Counted from the stretch's first letter, positions 8,276-17,486 are shown. The stretch is 21,554 nt of DNA from Nemertoderma westbladi (GCA_032718475.1 JAUCBJ010006068.1:1-21554), one strand, 5' to 3'. The notes: a model not told the origin generated them from the sequence alone. Translations and numbers: made by a program.

Positions 8276-8845
8276 CCTTCAACAACGAAAATTTCCCAAA
8301 GAAGATGATTGAATGTAGTTGGAAATGATGAAAACAAACAGACAACCCTACTATAAACTGAATGATGACGCGTATGATGATGAAAATGTAATGATGCGCA
8401 CCCTGGTGCTGCGCTTATAACAATGATGAAAGCCGGGGGGCTATAACCCCAATATGATGAAGTGGAAATAAATGAAATGTGTAATAAATGGTGTAATAAA
8501 TGATGAAATGGTGGAAATAAATGATGAAATGTGTTGAAATAAATGAAATGAAATGAGAAATAAATGAGAAATGAAAAAAGACAAAAAAATGTATAAAATG
8601 TAGAAAGAAAAGAATCGGAAAAAAGAAGAGGACATAAAAAGTCAAAACTGGTTGGATATTAATGTATAGCTATAGTAACTGTAAATGCTGAATGTATTAG
8701 CAATAAGATGGTAGAAGCCTATATAGCAATGTTATTTAATAAACTGAACTACAAATAAACTGAATTATTCTGCAGTCACTATAGTATCAGACTTTCTGGA
8801 TTTATAATTAACTGATCTAAATTTTCAACGGACATAATTGAAAAT
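8276..8845. other. Low-complexity spacer between pol and the third gene
   Basis: About 8320-8640 is purine-rich and dominated by ATGA and AAATGA words. It contains a hairpin-forming stretch at about 8395-8415 (GCACC-CT-GGTGC). About 8640-8845 is AT-rich, with two AATAAA hexamers (8738-8743, 8754-8759) and a CTGCAG that could serve as a splice acceptor for a third-gene mRNA. No gene is seen. Its base composition differs clearly from the coding parts on either side. Confidence 0.5.
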
Positions 8846-10216
8846 ATGGACCCAAATCGCCAAATTATCGGCAAATTACGTAATACGATAGATTTACTGG
8901 AATATCCACAACCTGGATCCCCTAACTTTGATATAAATTGGAACGCCCTGATAAATGAGAATGTGCGAGTCGTCAAATTCTCCGGGCGAGAGGGACCGGA
9001 TTCCCGGAATCTACGAGCCCTCCGGTTGTCTGATGCTAGTACGAGACTGAAAAGAACTCGGAATGTAAAGGCAACCGGAGAGGATGAGTTGTCGTACTGG
9101 GAAACGTTCCGGCAAAGCGTCTACAAATCCCGATGTTTGATATACGACAACGAGGGAAACGCGACGCCCACCTCGAAAGCGATTACGTTGGTGCGATGTC
9201 AAAGTTTCGTCGATGACAAGAGTACGTACCTCGCCCACTGGGGAAACCTAGCGGAGTGTACGGCAACGCTGCGAGAGGAACGTATATCAGTTATCCAGAA
9301 TCGCGACGACCACCAGGAGAAGTACGGGACGAAAGAATACGGTCGATCCTTGGTCGTCGTCCTCGGAACCCTGGATGGTTTGGTGTTGGTATGTCGAATA
9401 TTTCCGACACCCAGACAGGAGGTGCGGACAGCCGGAGCGATCTGGCTACTACCACCCGAGATCCAAAAGATCCTATTCGACTTCGACATAGGGCCGGATA
9501 TAAAGGCGGACGTCCGAAACGACTACGCGAACGCTCCTTTCGGAAGAGACTGTCGAGAAGATCTCAACGCCATTAGTCATTGTGTCGACACCCAAACTCT
9601 ATTAGCCTGGTTACGATCCGCCGAATTCCTGCGAGGATTCCGAGAAGTGAGACAGACGAAATCCAGCATCGGCTACCTCGCAGTGCTAAACGGCGGCATA
9701 GACTTTAAACCCCAGAAATTCCAGGACTATAATAAGATATATGGTGGATACCCGGGATTAGAAATAAAAAGTGAGCGAGAGAGTCGCTGGAAGGACGTTG
9801 AAAGAAAGTGGACGATCCACCACAAGTGGGAGAATCCGGACCGACGGAACTACATCTACGTCATTATGGAATCCTACACAGTCGCTAAGTTCATATGTAA
9901 AACTCTCGATAGTCTCATTACTGCGGTTCCTAGATCCTTTATCGACTACGGGTGGAACGAGGTCATCAACCACGCGTTCAAAGAGGTCGAGAATATTACA
10001 CCTGGAGAGACGAAAACGCTCACCGTCATCGCTTCCTGGGACGAGAATGGGCCGTTCGACATCCCTACGATTACCGATCTCCTCGGTGCGGAGGAACCAC
10101 TGATTTCCTCGGAATCGCGTACGAACCGGCCGCCAAACGGGTCGCCTCGGCCAAACCTGCGACAGAAGCAGGCGTTTCCACCCCACTTGGCTCCGGTAGC
10201 CCCGCGAGGGAGTTAG
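8846..10216 (+). CDS. ORF3, N-terminal part, 456 aa, unknown family
   Basis: First part of the third gene of the BEL/Pao element. The start is in good context (A at -3, G at +4) and begins MDPNRQIIGKLRN. The protein is soluble-looking and mixed-charge. It has no signal peptide and no membrane segment, so it is not an envelope gene of the kind found 3' of pol in some BEL/Pao elements. I do not recognise a domain in this part. Codon use (many CGA, GGA, ACG) resembles gag-pol, which suggests it belongs to the element rather than to a captured host gene. The last 40 residues are Pro/Arg/Ser-rich. Coding then appears to pass to the -1 frame (see next entry), so 10216 is probably not the natural end. 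Confidence 0.75.
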   Translation: MDPNRQIIGKLRNTIDLLEYPQPGSPNFDINWNALINENVRVVKFSGREGPDSRNLRALRLSDASTRLKRTRNVKATGEDELSYWETFRQSVYKSRCLIYDNEGNATPTSKAITLVRCQSFVDDKSTYLAHWGNLAECTATLREERISVIQNRDDHQEKYGTKEYGRSLVVVLGTLDGLVLVCRIFPTPRQEVRTAGAIWLLPPEIQKILFDFDIGPDIKADVRNDYANAPFGRDCREDLNAISHCVDTQTLLAWLRSAEFLRGFREVRQTKSSIGYLAVLNGGIDFKPQKFQDYNKIYGGYPGLEIKSERESRWKDVERKWTIHHKWENPDRRNYIYVIMESYTVAKFICKTLDSLITAVPRSFIDYGWNEVINHAFKEVENITPGETKTLTVIASWDENGPFDIPTITDLLGAEEPLISSESRTNRPPNGSPRPNLRQKQAFPPHLAPVAPRGS

Positions 10217-10644
10217 TCACTACCTTTGCGTTGAACGACTTCGGCGGCATATGTCAGAGGTTATCCCCATATCCGTTCCCGGGTGGCGAAGACTGGTCGT
10301 CGGAGATTCCGAGTACCAGCACCCAACGGACCCGCTCAGCGATACTGGTTGAAAAGGGTCCCAGCGCTGCGCCGACTCCCGAAGATCTCCTCGGAATCCC
10401 TCCATCGAAAACCCCGGCACCTCTTCGCCGACCAGCGGTGGCAACTACCCCCTCCATTCCACAGGATCCTATGCGACTTACCCGATGGTACGCCGAGCAG
10501 ACCGAATGGATCCACCGCCAGAAACGGTCATCCGAGATGAGACTGGCAGGACATAAAGAAGGTTATCGAAACGAGAACATACTACGCCAAAGCACCGCTT
10601 TTCGCGGGCTACCGCCCACAGCGGATATTCCAAAAAGCGACTGA
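10120..10644 (+). CDS. ORF3, middle part (shifted -1 relative to the first part)
   Basis: This frame is open from 9952, but protein-like sequence starts only around 10120-10210. It is Pro/Ser/Thr-rich at first, then a charged helical stretch with RLTRWYAEQTEWIHRQKRSS (about 10470-10530), ending IPKSD. The exact switch point cannot be placed by eye because both frames are low-complexity there. I see no canonical X-XXY-YYZ slippery heptamer with a clear downstream structure, so a 1-bp deletion is the simpler reading. No known domain. Confidence 0.55.
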   Translation, partial: YEPAAKRVASAKPATEAGVSTPLGSGSPARELVTTFALNDFGGICQRLSPYPFPGGEDWSSEIPSTSTQRTRSAILVEKGPSAAPTPEDLLGIPPSKTPAPLRRPAVATTPSIPQDPMRLTRWYAEQTEWIHRQKRSSEMRLAGHKEGYRNENILRQSTAFRGLPPTADIPKSD

Positions 10645-11363
10645 CGACTCGAGTATTACGTCGGCGTCCCGATTCTGATATTCTTCGGCCGGGAGATCCA
10701 GTTAGCGGAGACTGTGGTTCGGAGCAGTGCCCACGCGGTAGAAGAAATCGAGTAACCGATTCGTGCCTCCAGCTCCTCGGGATACTGTATTGTCCCTATT
10801 GCACGACATCGGGACATGATGTTTCAGTTTGTCCAACCCTCTATAACCTCTGCACAACATGCGGTTTCCGTGGACATTCCACTAGCCCCCGCTGCAATAT
10901 AAAGTGTCCCACGAAGGACGTTACCGCTATGGGAAATATGGTTATGTTCGAAACCTACGCAAACAGCCACATAAAGACCAAAGTACGGAAAAACGCCCGG
11001 AATATCGCGCAAGAGATGGCGTGCGGGTATTTTTCGTTCCCGGAGCGCCTCCATACGACAGCGACGCTACCATTCCATTACGTGGATCTGTTGCTAAGCG
11101 CAGGATTATTCGGCCCATTCGAGATCCTTAGACGCTTATATTCGTATAAGGAAGAGTTTGGTAACGGAAAGTGGTTCTTAGAGGCACACAACACTGAGTT
11201 AGAAAGACGAACCGATATGATCCCGCTACCATCGAAAGGAAGAGCCGCCAGGAGACAAGCCGAAACGTTGCTCACGATGGATGTTGACGCTCCCCTACCA
11301 GCACTAGCGATCGACGAGAGTCGACGGGCGAAGAGGAGAAAGGCGTATCAGAGCAAGAAATAG
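10633..11363 (+). CDS. ORF3, C-terminal part with two CCHC zinc knuckles (shifted -1 again)
   Basis: This frame is open through the AAAAA run at 10632-10636, where the previous frame is about to end, to TAG at 11361-11363. A basic stretch (RVLRRRPDSD) comes first. Two zinc-knuckle-like motifs follow: CX2CX4HX4C at 10791-10832 and CX2CX4HX5C at 10851-10895. After them come about 150 residues with a likely folded segment (FHYVDLLLSAGLFGPFEILRRL) and a basic tail with RRAKRRK. Zinc knuckles of this kind bind single-stranded nucleic acid in Gag/nucleocapsid proteins, so a nucleocapsid- or RNA-chaperone-like role is a reasonable inference. The gag of this element already has three knuckles of different spacing, so this is not a simple copy of them. 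The ATG at 10929 is internal. Confidence 0.7.
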
Positions 11364-11536
11364 AGGACCAGGATATTCCAGGAACATTTATATCGAACAT
11401 TTATTTTTTATATATTTACATAAACTAACTCTAGGCCAAATTAATCAAGACTATGCAATATTAAAAATTTTGGGTTTTTTATATGGGAAATGACCTACGC
11501 AAACTCGATCTACCGATAGACCTCACGAAGGTCATT
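11364..11536. other. 3' untranslated part of the element
   Basis: AT-rich sequence between ORF3 and the polypurine tract, with no gene. It ends with the hairpin GACCT-CACGA-AGGTC (11519-11533) right before the polypurine tract. Confidence 0.5.
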
Positions 11537-11544
11537 GGGGGGGA
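11537..11544 (+). promoter_or_regulatory. Polypurine tract
   Basis: GGGGGGGA lies one base before the 3' LTR (TG at 11546). It is the expected primer for plus-strand DNA synthesis. The hairpin at 11519-11533 directly precedes it. Confidence 0.8.
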
Positions 11545-11545
11545 C

Positions 11546-12929
11546 TGTTCGCGGTATTTCAACTTTTCTTAACGCGAGTTGAATATTTTTTGGATTTATT
11601 TAAAATGATTATTCCGATATCACTACTGGGTGCGGGAACATGGGTTTTGGGCACACTCGATGGACTGGGGGCGATTTATGGGCGAATATTGGGGCGACTT
11701 ACGGGGTACGGGACTCATTTCATGTATTTAAGGGCCAGGGGTGGGAGGCAAAGTTAAGCAGTATTCAGGTTTGCCTGATTACTATTAGGCCTAGCCAACT
11801 TCCTGCTGCCTGTAGAGGTGGATTTGGTAACTCGCTAGGTCTAAAGGACAAGGACTGCCCTTAGCAGTCCCTGGCCAACAGCAGTTATTACGAGCCTGAA
11901 AAGGACATCGGAAAGTCTGCTGCTTGTGTCAGGGATTTGCGATGGGAACCGACGACAGACCCCTAGCCAAGCCGTACTGGTTCCTGACCGATCCCTTCGG
12001 GGTTCGGGAAGGGTGGGATGGACACGCGAATGGGTCGACCGACTAACGGAGGAAGGGTTCGACGAGGACTGCCTTCCTGAAGTGGGTTCCACGACCGGCG
12101 TTAGTACGAGCCTGAATAAGGACTCGGAAAACCACCAACCGTTGGGGCTCACGACGGGCTGACAGACCCCCTTGCCAAGCCGTACTGGTTCCTGACCAAT
12201 CCCTTCGGGGTTCGGGAAGGGTGGGACGGACACGCAACGGGGTCGAAAGACAAAGGACTGGACTCTACTGGCCTACCGACTGTTCGGAGCAGCTTCTCGG
12301 CTGCCGAAGCGACTACGAGCCTGAATAAGGACTCGGAAAGCCTAGGTGGTTGGGTCCCTGCGATGAACCGACGGACCCCTAGCCAAGCCGTACTGGTTCC
12401 TGATGACCGATCCCTTCGGGGTTCGGGAAGGGTGGTACGGACACGCAAACGGGTCCACCGACATGACAGACCCCTAGCCAAGCCGTACTGGTTCCTGATG
12501 ACTGATCCCTTCGGGGTTCGGGAAGGGTGGGACGGACACGCAACAGGGTCGACCGACACCGACACTACGGTACCGAGACTAGGACCGGGGGAAAATTGGG
12601 GAACATTAGTTAGGCTAAAATCTGAGCGAACGGTGGGTAATTAAATAATGTACCATAGGGATTTATATTGTCGTGTTATATTATTGTGAATATTTGGTGT
12701 ATATTGGTTTGGGGAAGCCCAACTTATTCTCAATCAAGATTCAACCGTAGGGAAGTTACATTAAAGAGTATATCCAACCAATGAAACTTTTCTCAACCGC
12801 AATCTTGCATTTAAGAACGTATTCCTTCTCCACTACCAATATCCGGTGACTGGCCGGGATTCCGTGGTCTGAAAAGTTCCGCCTCCAGCATCGGCGTTTT
12901 CCCCCATGGTGTCGGGAATAACGGCAACA
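11546..12929 (+). repeat. 3' LTR (1384 bp)
   Basis: Matches 193-1562 from TGTTCGCGG to AACGGCAACA. By eye there are about 33 substitutions, mostly transitions and partly at CpG, plus indels of 21 and 7 bp. It keeps the full third copy of the ACGAGCCTGAA motif (12314-12338) that the 5' LTR has partly lost. Confidence 0.95.
11954..12557 (+). repeat. Four ~92-bp repeat units in the 3' LTR
   Basis: Same four units as in the 5' LTR. Here every unit reads CCCTTCGGGGTTCGGGAAGGG-like, while three of the four 5' LTR units have TTTGGG instead of TTCGGG. The TTCG hairpin core is unchanged in all eight units. Confidence 0.85.
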
Positions 12930-12934
12930 GGTTA
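12930..12934. repeat. Right target-site duplication GGTTA
   Basis: Perfect copy of 188-192 directly after the terminal CA of the 3' LTR. Confidence 0.93.
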
Positions 12935-13651
12935 CAGTGGCGAGTTAATCTAACCAAAAACACTAAACGATGTTCAGGAGCGCCGGTTGTCTGCTGTCGG
13001 AGTAGCATTTACAACCGTCAACCGTGCCTTATATATAGGTGTATTATAGTATTAGGAAGTAAACAATAAAATATGACAGGGGGATCTTATTTCCTTCCCT
13101 TATATTAATTTCACACAATCCCCCTAAATTCGTGGTTGTCAAACATTATAGTATAGGATTTAGGAGGTGGTGGACAGGTTATAGTATTAATAATATTGTG
13201 TGGGAGTATATAGTAAATGTTTTGTGTGATTTTAGTAGGTAAGTCAATAATCCGATTGATGCACAGCTGGCATCTTTTAGTATTTTGTGCAATAGCCTTT
13301 CAAAAAGGAACTGTTAATACAGTGAATATTGGCCACCAATATTTTGATAAAAAATACTTAGTGATGAAAATGAACGAATTTTACGTAATTAATGTTAAAT
13401 TCAAAATGCGATCATTTATATTAGAACACCGATCTAAGACGCCCTTTTACATTTTTATTATACCAGTCACATCATACATACTGTATTTCTGCTGTGTATG
13501 ATCTAGAGTCCCGAATAGACGGGATTAATTTTTGGAAAAAAATCCACCCACAAAAATTCCCTTATTCTAGACAGACTATTAATTTTTTCTAAAACGTTTG
13601 TTCTCATAATAATTTAGAGTGAAAGAAAACAAAAACCGTGTACCGAGTATA
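12935..13651. other. Non-coding stretch between the BEL/Pao and hAT-like elements
   Basis: AT-rich. The first 30 bp belong to the dispersed repeat interrupted by the BEL element. An open frame of 94 codons at 13217-13501 has no protein-like features. TATATATA occurs near 13031 without a supporting gene. Nothing else is supportable. Confidence 0.5.
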
Positions 13652-13659
13652 CCACCGGT
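13652..13659. repeat. Left 8-bp target duplication of the hAT-like element
   Basis: CCACCGGT, repeated perfectly at 15721-15728 directly outside the other end. Eight-bp duplications are characteristic of hAT transposons. Confidence 0.85.
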
Positions 13660-14214
13660 CAGGGTTTCTTTTTTCAAAATGTTCACTGTGAAAAGTTTCT
13701 AAACGGTTAGAGAAAAAATTTAGAAAATCTAAATTTTGTTTATGAAACCAAAATAATTTGCTCAATTGCGAATGAATTGAGAAAGTGAAAAGTGGGCCAT
13801 ACACATTGGTGCTGTTTATTATTACTGCTTGTTTTCTACTTTATTCAAACATACGATGGTACATTCTGTAATCATAAATATCATCGAAATATTAAAAAAT
13901 TAGGCCTACTACTGTATTTATTTAATACAGCTTTGGTAAACGAAAGCCATTTATTGGGAATGAATACTCCAACTGATTGGTGATGGTCACAGTTGAAAGG
14001 GACAACGAAAAAAAACATTTTGGATAAAATATGCGTTCAGAGTTTTTGTTGTTGAAATTGAATTAAATGCTTATACAGTATTATTCTTGTTACATAAAGA
14101 AATGGAGGGAAATTTGATTCAAATTATGATCACGATGCTAAATTAACTTTTCTACTTCAGTATCATGTATTCTGAAGGCAGATTATTCGCAATTATATCA
14201 TCATACTGTCATAA

Positions 14215-14651
14215 TTAACTAGAAAGCCAGCAAGCTGGCTTCAAACGAACCTGCCCCTCAAACCAGTACCCTGAGTGAGCGAAAATGAAAACACGAAAAT
14301 TGCCATCAACTCAATGATAGAAACACCAGCTGCTGGTACTCATGTGGGCCTATTGATTGAATGGATAGGCCCAAACTGCACAGAAGTATAATTACTTACT
14401 AAATTTATAACTCTCTCACTCTATCCCAGACAGTAATCAAACATCAACTGATAGTTTGTATAATGTACTGTATTACCCCGCCAGCTGAATAGCTCTTCCC
14501 AGTGAATCCTATGGGAATATCATTGTAAGCACTGGGCCGTTCAAAATGTTTTATAGGTTGATGATAATGAATGAGGAGGGACCCAACTAACACTACGTTT
14601 GTCTATATGGACGGCCTCTTTATAGCCAGCTGGCTGGCTTTTCTAGTTTAA
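14215..14651. mobile_element. Nested MITE-like element, possible TTAA duplication
   Basis: Inverted ends: AACTAGAAAGCCAGC-A-AGCTGGCT at 14217-14240 and its complement, with one extra A and one mismatch, at 14624-14648. TTAA flanks both sides (14215-14218 and 14648-14651), which would fit a piggyBac-type target, although the ends do not begin with the usual CCC. No ORF. A perfect 8-bp hairpin, GGGCCTAT/ATAGGCCC, lies at 14346-14372. It sits inside the hAT-like element, so it inserted later or travelled with it. Confidence 0.6.
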
Positions 14652-14996
14652 TCATATTATTCTGCAACCAATAATTTTTAGACGAATTAGTGCGTTTTTT
14701 TTTGCCGGAATCACAAATTTTGGCGACGTTATGTGCGAGATTGGCGATATTTGAAAAGATTCTGAGGCTCAAATATGTTGCTCAGATGACTGAATATATC
14801 AAATGAAAAAGTTGCATACTCGACGAGTTTAAATCGGTGAAATTCGACTTTAAATTTTCAAAACCGATATTTTTCAGTGACCCCGTGATCGAAACGCCAC
14901 AAAAAATATAGTCTTGTGCGCAACCAAAATTTATGTAGAGTTTGTTATTACAATTTTTGCGTACCTGCTTGAGTTTTTGAGATATTGGATGGTTAT

Positions 14997-15011
14997 ACAC
15001 ACACACACACA
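14997..15011. repeat. (AC)7 microsatellite
   Basis: Short pure AC dinucleotide run inside the hAT-like element. Confidence 0.8.
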
Positions 15012-15720
15012 ACCACATCGTGTTTTTGAACGGCTCAACTCTTGACAAGAACTACTCTGGCCTATTAATATGGCAGGTTCGTTATAATTGTAATCGTAAT
15101 CAATAACTGTTCGAAAGGCATAAATATCGAACTTAAACGGCTTTCTAAATAAATAAAATCCCCCGGTGCTTCATTATTCAGGCGAATGCAGATGTATTTA
15201 TATTAAATTAGGATTACCACCCGTCGCACTTTCTGGTCCCTTTCTATTATGAGCAGCTCATCCTCCGCTAACTGTATTTATTAAATAATCAACCTCATCC
15301 ATTATTTTTGAAAAGTGCTCTACAAAGACTTTAAATTACGGGAATGTGAGTGAAACACTCTTACAGACTGTGATGATGATTGTATACCATACACACTATG
15401 TCAATCTACGTAGAAACAATACCACAAATGAGTTCATTTGAAATTATAGGAGTTGGTACAAATGAAGCTGATGGAAATGAATCAGATTTGAGGGTTCGAT
15501 TTTGTTGAATGAACAAACAAAAATTAAATATGGCTGATGTCTGAATGTTAAATTCTGATTTATAGGTGTTTCTATTTAACACTTTCTAAATTAAATTTAA
15601 TTTTAAATTGATTATTTTAAATTTTGAGTTTTAGAAATATTTCTAAACAAGTTTAAAAAATTTAGAAATCACCATTATAATTTATAAATTTCACTAACAT
15701 ATTTAGAAAAAAAAACCCTG

Positions 15721-15728
15721 CCACCGGT
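15721..15728. repeat. Right 8-bp target duplication of the hAT-like element
   Basis: CCACCGGT directly after the terminal CCCTG of the right end; perfect copy of 13652-13659. Confidence 0.85.
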
Positions 15729-16578
15729 AGTCGTAGGTACTACTGTACCTAAACGCATATACTCTATGTTAAGTAAGTAGGCCTAAGTTTCCTTGATCAC
15801 CACTTTCTAAACTTATAATTTTCTGAGTTTTTTTTTCCAAATATCCATGATTCTTTCTAGAACCATTTGATTGACCGATTGACCTTATGCTAGCAATAAT
15901 AGCTTTTTTATGACATAATTAAATGGCTTCAATCCGATAACATTTTATTTTTATTTTAATGAAATACGCAATTGGAAAAAATATTGGAATTATTGAGCAC
16001 ACATAAAAAATAAGCAAACATAGATTTATTGAATTAAATGAAACGGACTTAGCATTATAATTAGTTTTTAACGTTCTAATAAGTTAAGAACTTGACTAAC
16101 CAAATGGTAAGAAACGACCTTATTTATTTTGCAATTTTCTTCGGGGATAATTTATTATTTGGTGGCTAAGAGTCATTGGGACAGTTGTCCTGTCACAATT
16201 GATACTGATGAAATGAATGTTTTTAATTCCATTCACATTTCCGTGGTAAGAAGCTATTATATGCCCGGAGTGGCGAGATCTATTTTTTTTATTGCAGAAA
16301 TTGCAATTAAACCTGAAATTATTTCAGAAAAGAGTCAAGTTAGAACGACGGGAATTAATTTTAGAGAATCGTTCTGCCGTAATTGGCTGCTTAACATTCG
16401 ACGTCACAAGTCCACGGCAACTAGAATTTACTGTTTCCCATTAATTTTACTTTCATGTTACCAGAATCAGAACTGTAGAAGCCGTAGGGTTTATTAAATA
16501 GTAGGTGAATTCACACACGTGTAGAACTAACATCTTCAAAGGCACCTACAATCCAAATTAAAATCGAAACCAACCACT
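15729..16578. other. AT-rich non-coding stretch
   Basis: Low GC with long A/T runs. An open frame at 16129-16497 (122 codons, no ATG at its start) has no recognisable domain and is treated as chance. The end of the stretch leads into the promoter-like site of the candidate exon. Confidence 0.45.
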
Positions 16579-16584
16579 TATAAG
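16579..16584 (+). promoter_or_regulatory. TATA-like box before a candidate first exon
   Basis: TATAAG lies 37 bp before the ATG at 16621. A start of transcription 25-30 bp downstream would leave a very short 5' UTR. Support comes only from its position relative to the exon candidate. Confidence 0.3.
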
Positions 16585-16620
16585 AAGCTGGGAGATCGAA
16601 AAAACGCAAGTTGTCCAAAA

Positions 16621-16691
16621 ATGGAATTCAACTTATTTCAATTTAGACCCTTTTTATTTATCCTATTGTATTTGCCATTTTTCCTCAGCGG
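16621..16691 (+). CDS. Candidate first coding exon of a secreted or membrane protein
   Basis: ATG in strong context (A at -3, G at +4) opens 23 codons plus two bases. They encode an N-terminus starting MEFNLFQFRP followed by a hydrophobic core (FLFILLYLPFFLS) typical of a signal peptide. It is directly followed by GGTAAGT, a consensus splice donor with the intron starting at 16692. Without splicing the frame stops one codon later. I could not place a convincing second exon in the 800 bp before the minus-strand MAGT1-like gene; it may lie further on. In AT-rich DNA such a combination can arise by chance, so this is a hypothesis needing transcript support. Confidence 0.3.
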
Positions 16692-17486
16692 GTAAGTTTT
16701 GTTTTAGAAATCTCAAGTAATATTATTTATCGTTGCAACTATTTTTTAAATCCATTTTATTAACGAATCATTATTAATTAACAGTTATATTATTAATATC
16801 TAATACTTTTGATGTTTTCTTCTAACTGATATTTATTTGGTTTATTAATTTAATTTGCTAAATTGCGAAATTAATTAATAAAATATATATAGTTTCTTGT
16901 AGAATATCAATACTGCCGCTCATGATTGACATATTGCATATTTTTTAAACCCAAATAGAATAATATTTTGTTATGGAGTTTTATGTTCTCCTTACAGTAG
17001 AGGATTGCAGTGAATAAAAATGTTACAGGAAAAATACAACGTAAACAAAACAAGTAAACAAAAGGGAAAGTAAACAAATATTCCACTAACAATTATCTAA
17101 AAGCACAAACTGAATTGTTTACTTTTGGTGTCATTCAAATAGTACATGGTATTTCAGTAGGACAAAGGGGAGGGAATATAATGTTTCAGTTTCTGTCTGC
17201 CTATATACAAAATGGGGGTTTGATGCCTCAGAATTCTCAAAATTTTACATGTGTTCCGTCCATAAGGTTGAGAAATGCCAGAGAAGAGAGTGCTGTGCTA
17301 TTTTTGATAACTAAATATTGCAAAACAAGTTGTGGAGTGGCATTTGGGGGTGAATAATAATGTAGGAGGGGGTCTATCATTTCCGTAAAATAATGTCACG
17401 TAATATTTGAATGTTACCGCAGTCATTACGCGACCCAGCCAGAGAAGACAATTAAAAGGTCAATGAGTATAGAGTGATTGAGAGAT
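16692..17486. other. Non-coding stretch between the candidate exon and the MAGT1-like gene
   Basis: It would hold the 3' UTR of the minus-strand gene. Going downstream from its stop, the nearest polyadenylation hexamer on the minus strand that I can find is TTTATT/TTTAAT (plus-strand reading) at about 16838-16855, which would give a 3' UTR of about 640 bp. An open frame at 17115-17357 lacks an ATG start and a recognisable domain. Confidence 0.4.

Larger units (their letters stand above)
193..12929 (+). mobile_element. Complete BEL/Pao LTR retrotransposon, gag-pol disabled
   Basis: A 12,737-bp element. In order it carries the 5' LTR, a short leader, a 63-codon ORF, gag-pol, a foreign or rearranged segment, a third gene, a polypurine tract and the 3' LTR. 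The BEL/Pao assignment rests on a single gag-pol frame with DUF1759-like Gag, a C-terminal zinc knuckle of CX2CX4HX4H form, an A17-type protease (LDNGSD), RT with YVDD, RNase H, an HHCC integrase domain and a DDE core. Gag-pol has one internal stop, two frameshifts and a truncated integrase, so this copy should be non-autonomous. By eye the LTRs differ at about 33 of roughly 1,355 aligned positions plus two indels, so the insertion is not recent. The size is large for the group, partly because of the 2.5-kb third gene. Confidence 0.95.
13660..15720. mobile_element. Non-autonomous hAT-like DNA transposon (2061 bp)
   Basis: The left end reads CAGGGTTTCTTTTTTCAAAA and the right end, on the other strand, CAGGGTTTTTTTTTCTAAAT. 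Similarity continues imperfectly for about 45 bp. CAGGG ends plus an 8-bp duplication (CCACCGGT) fit the hAT superfamily. No transposase reading frame is visible, so the copy must depend on an enzyme made elsewhere. TTTAGAAA/TTTCTAAA words are frequent near both ends, as expected of subterminal transposase-binding repeats. The interior carries another TIR element (14215-14651) and an (AC)7 run at 14997-15011. Confidence 0.8.

Noticed and set aside
8846-11363. ORF3 as a retroviral-type envelope gene
   Set aside because: No signal peptide, fusion peptide, membrane anchor or Cys-rich ectodomain; zinc knuckles point to nucleic-acid binding instead.
13217-13501. 94-codon frame right of the BEL element
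   Set aside because: AT-rich, hydrophobic by composition, no recognisable family, no promoter support.
16129-16497. 122-codon frame
   Set aside because: Starts at TTG rather than ATG, no domain, ordinary AT-rich sequence; probably chance.
17115-17357. 80-codon frame considered as a second exon of the candidate secreted protein
   Set aside because: No convincing acceptor in the right phase and no recognisable domain.
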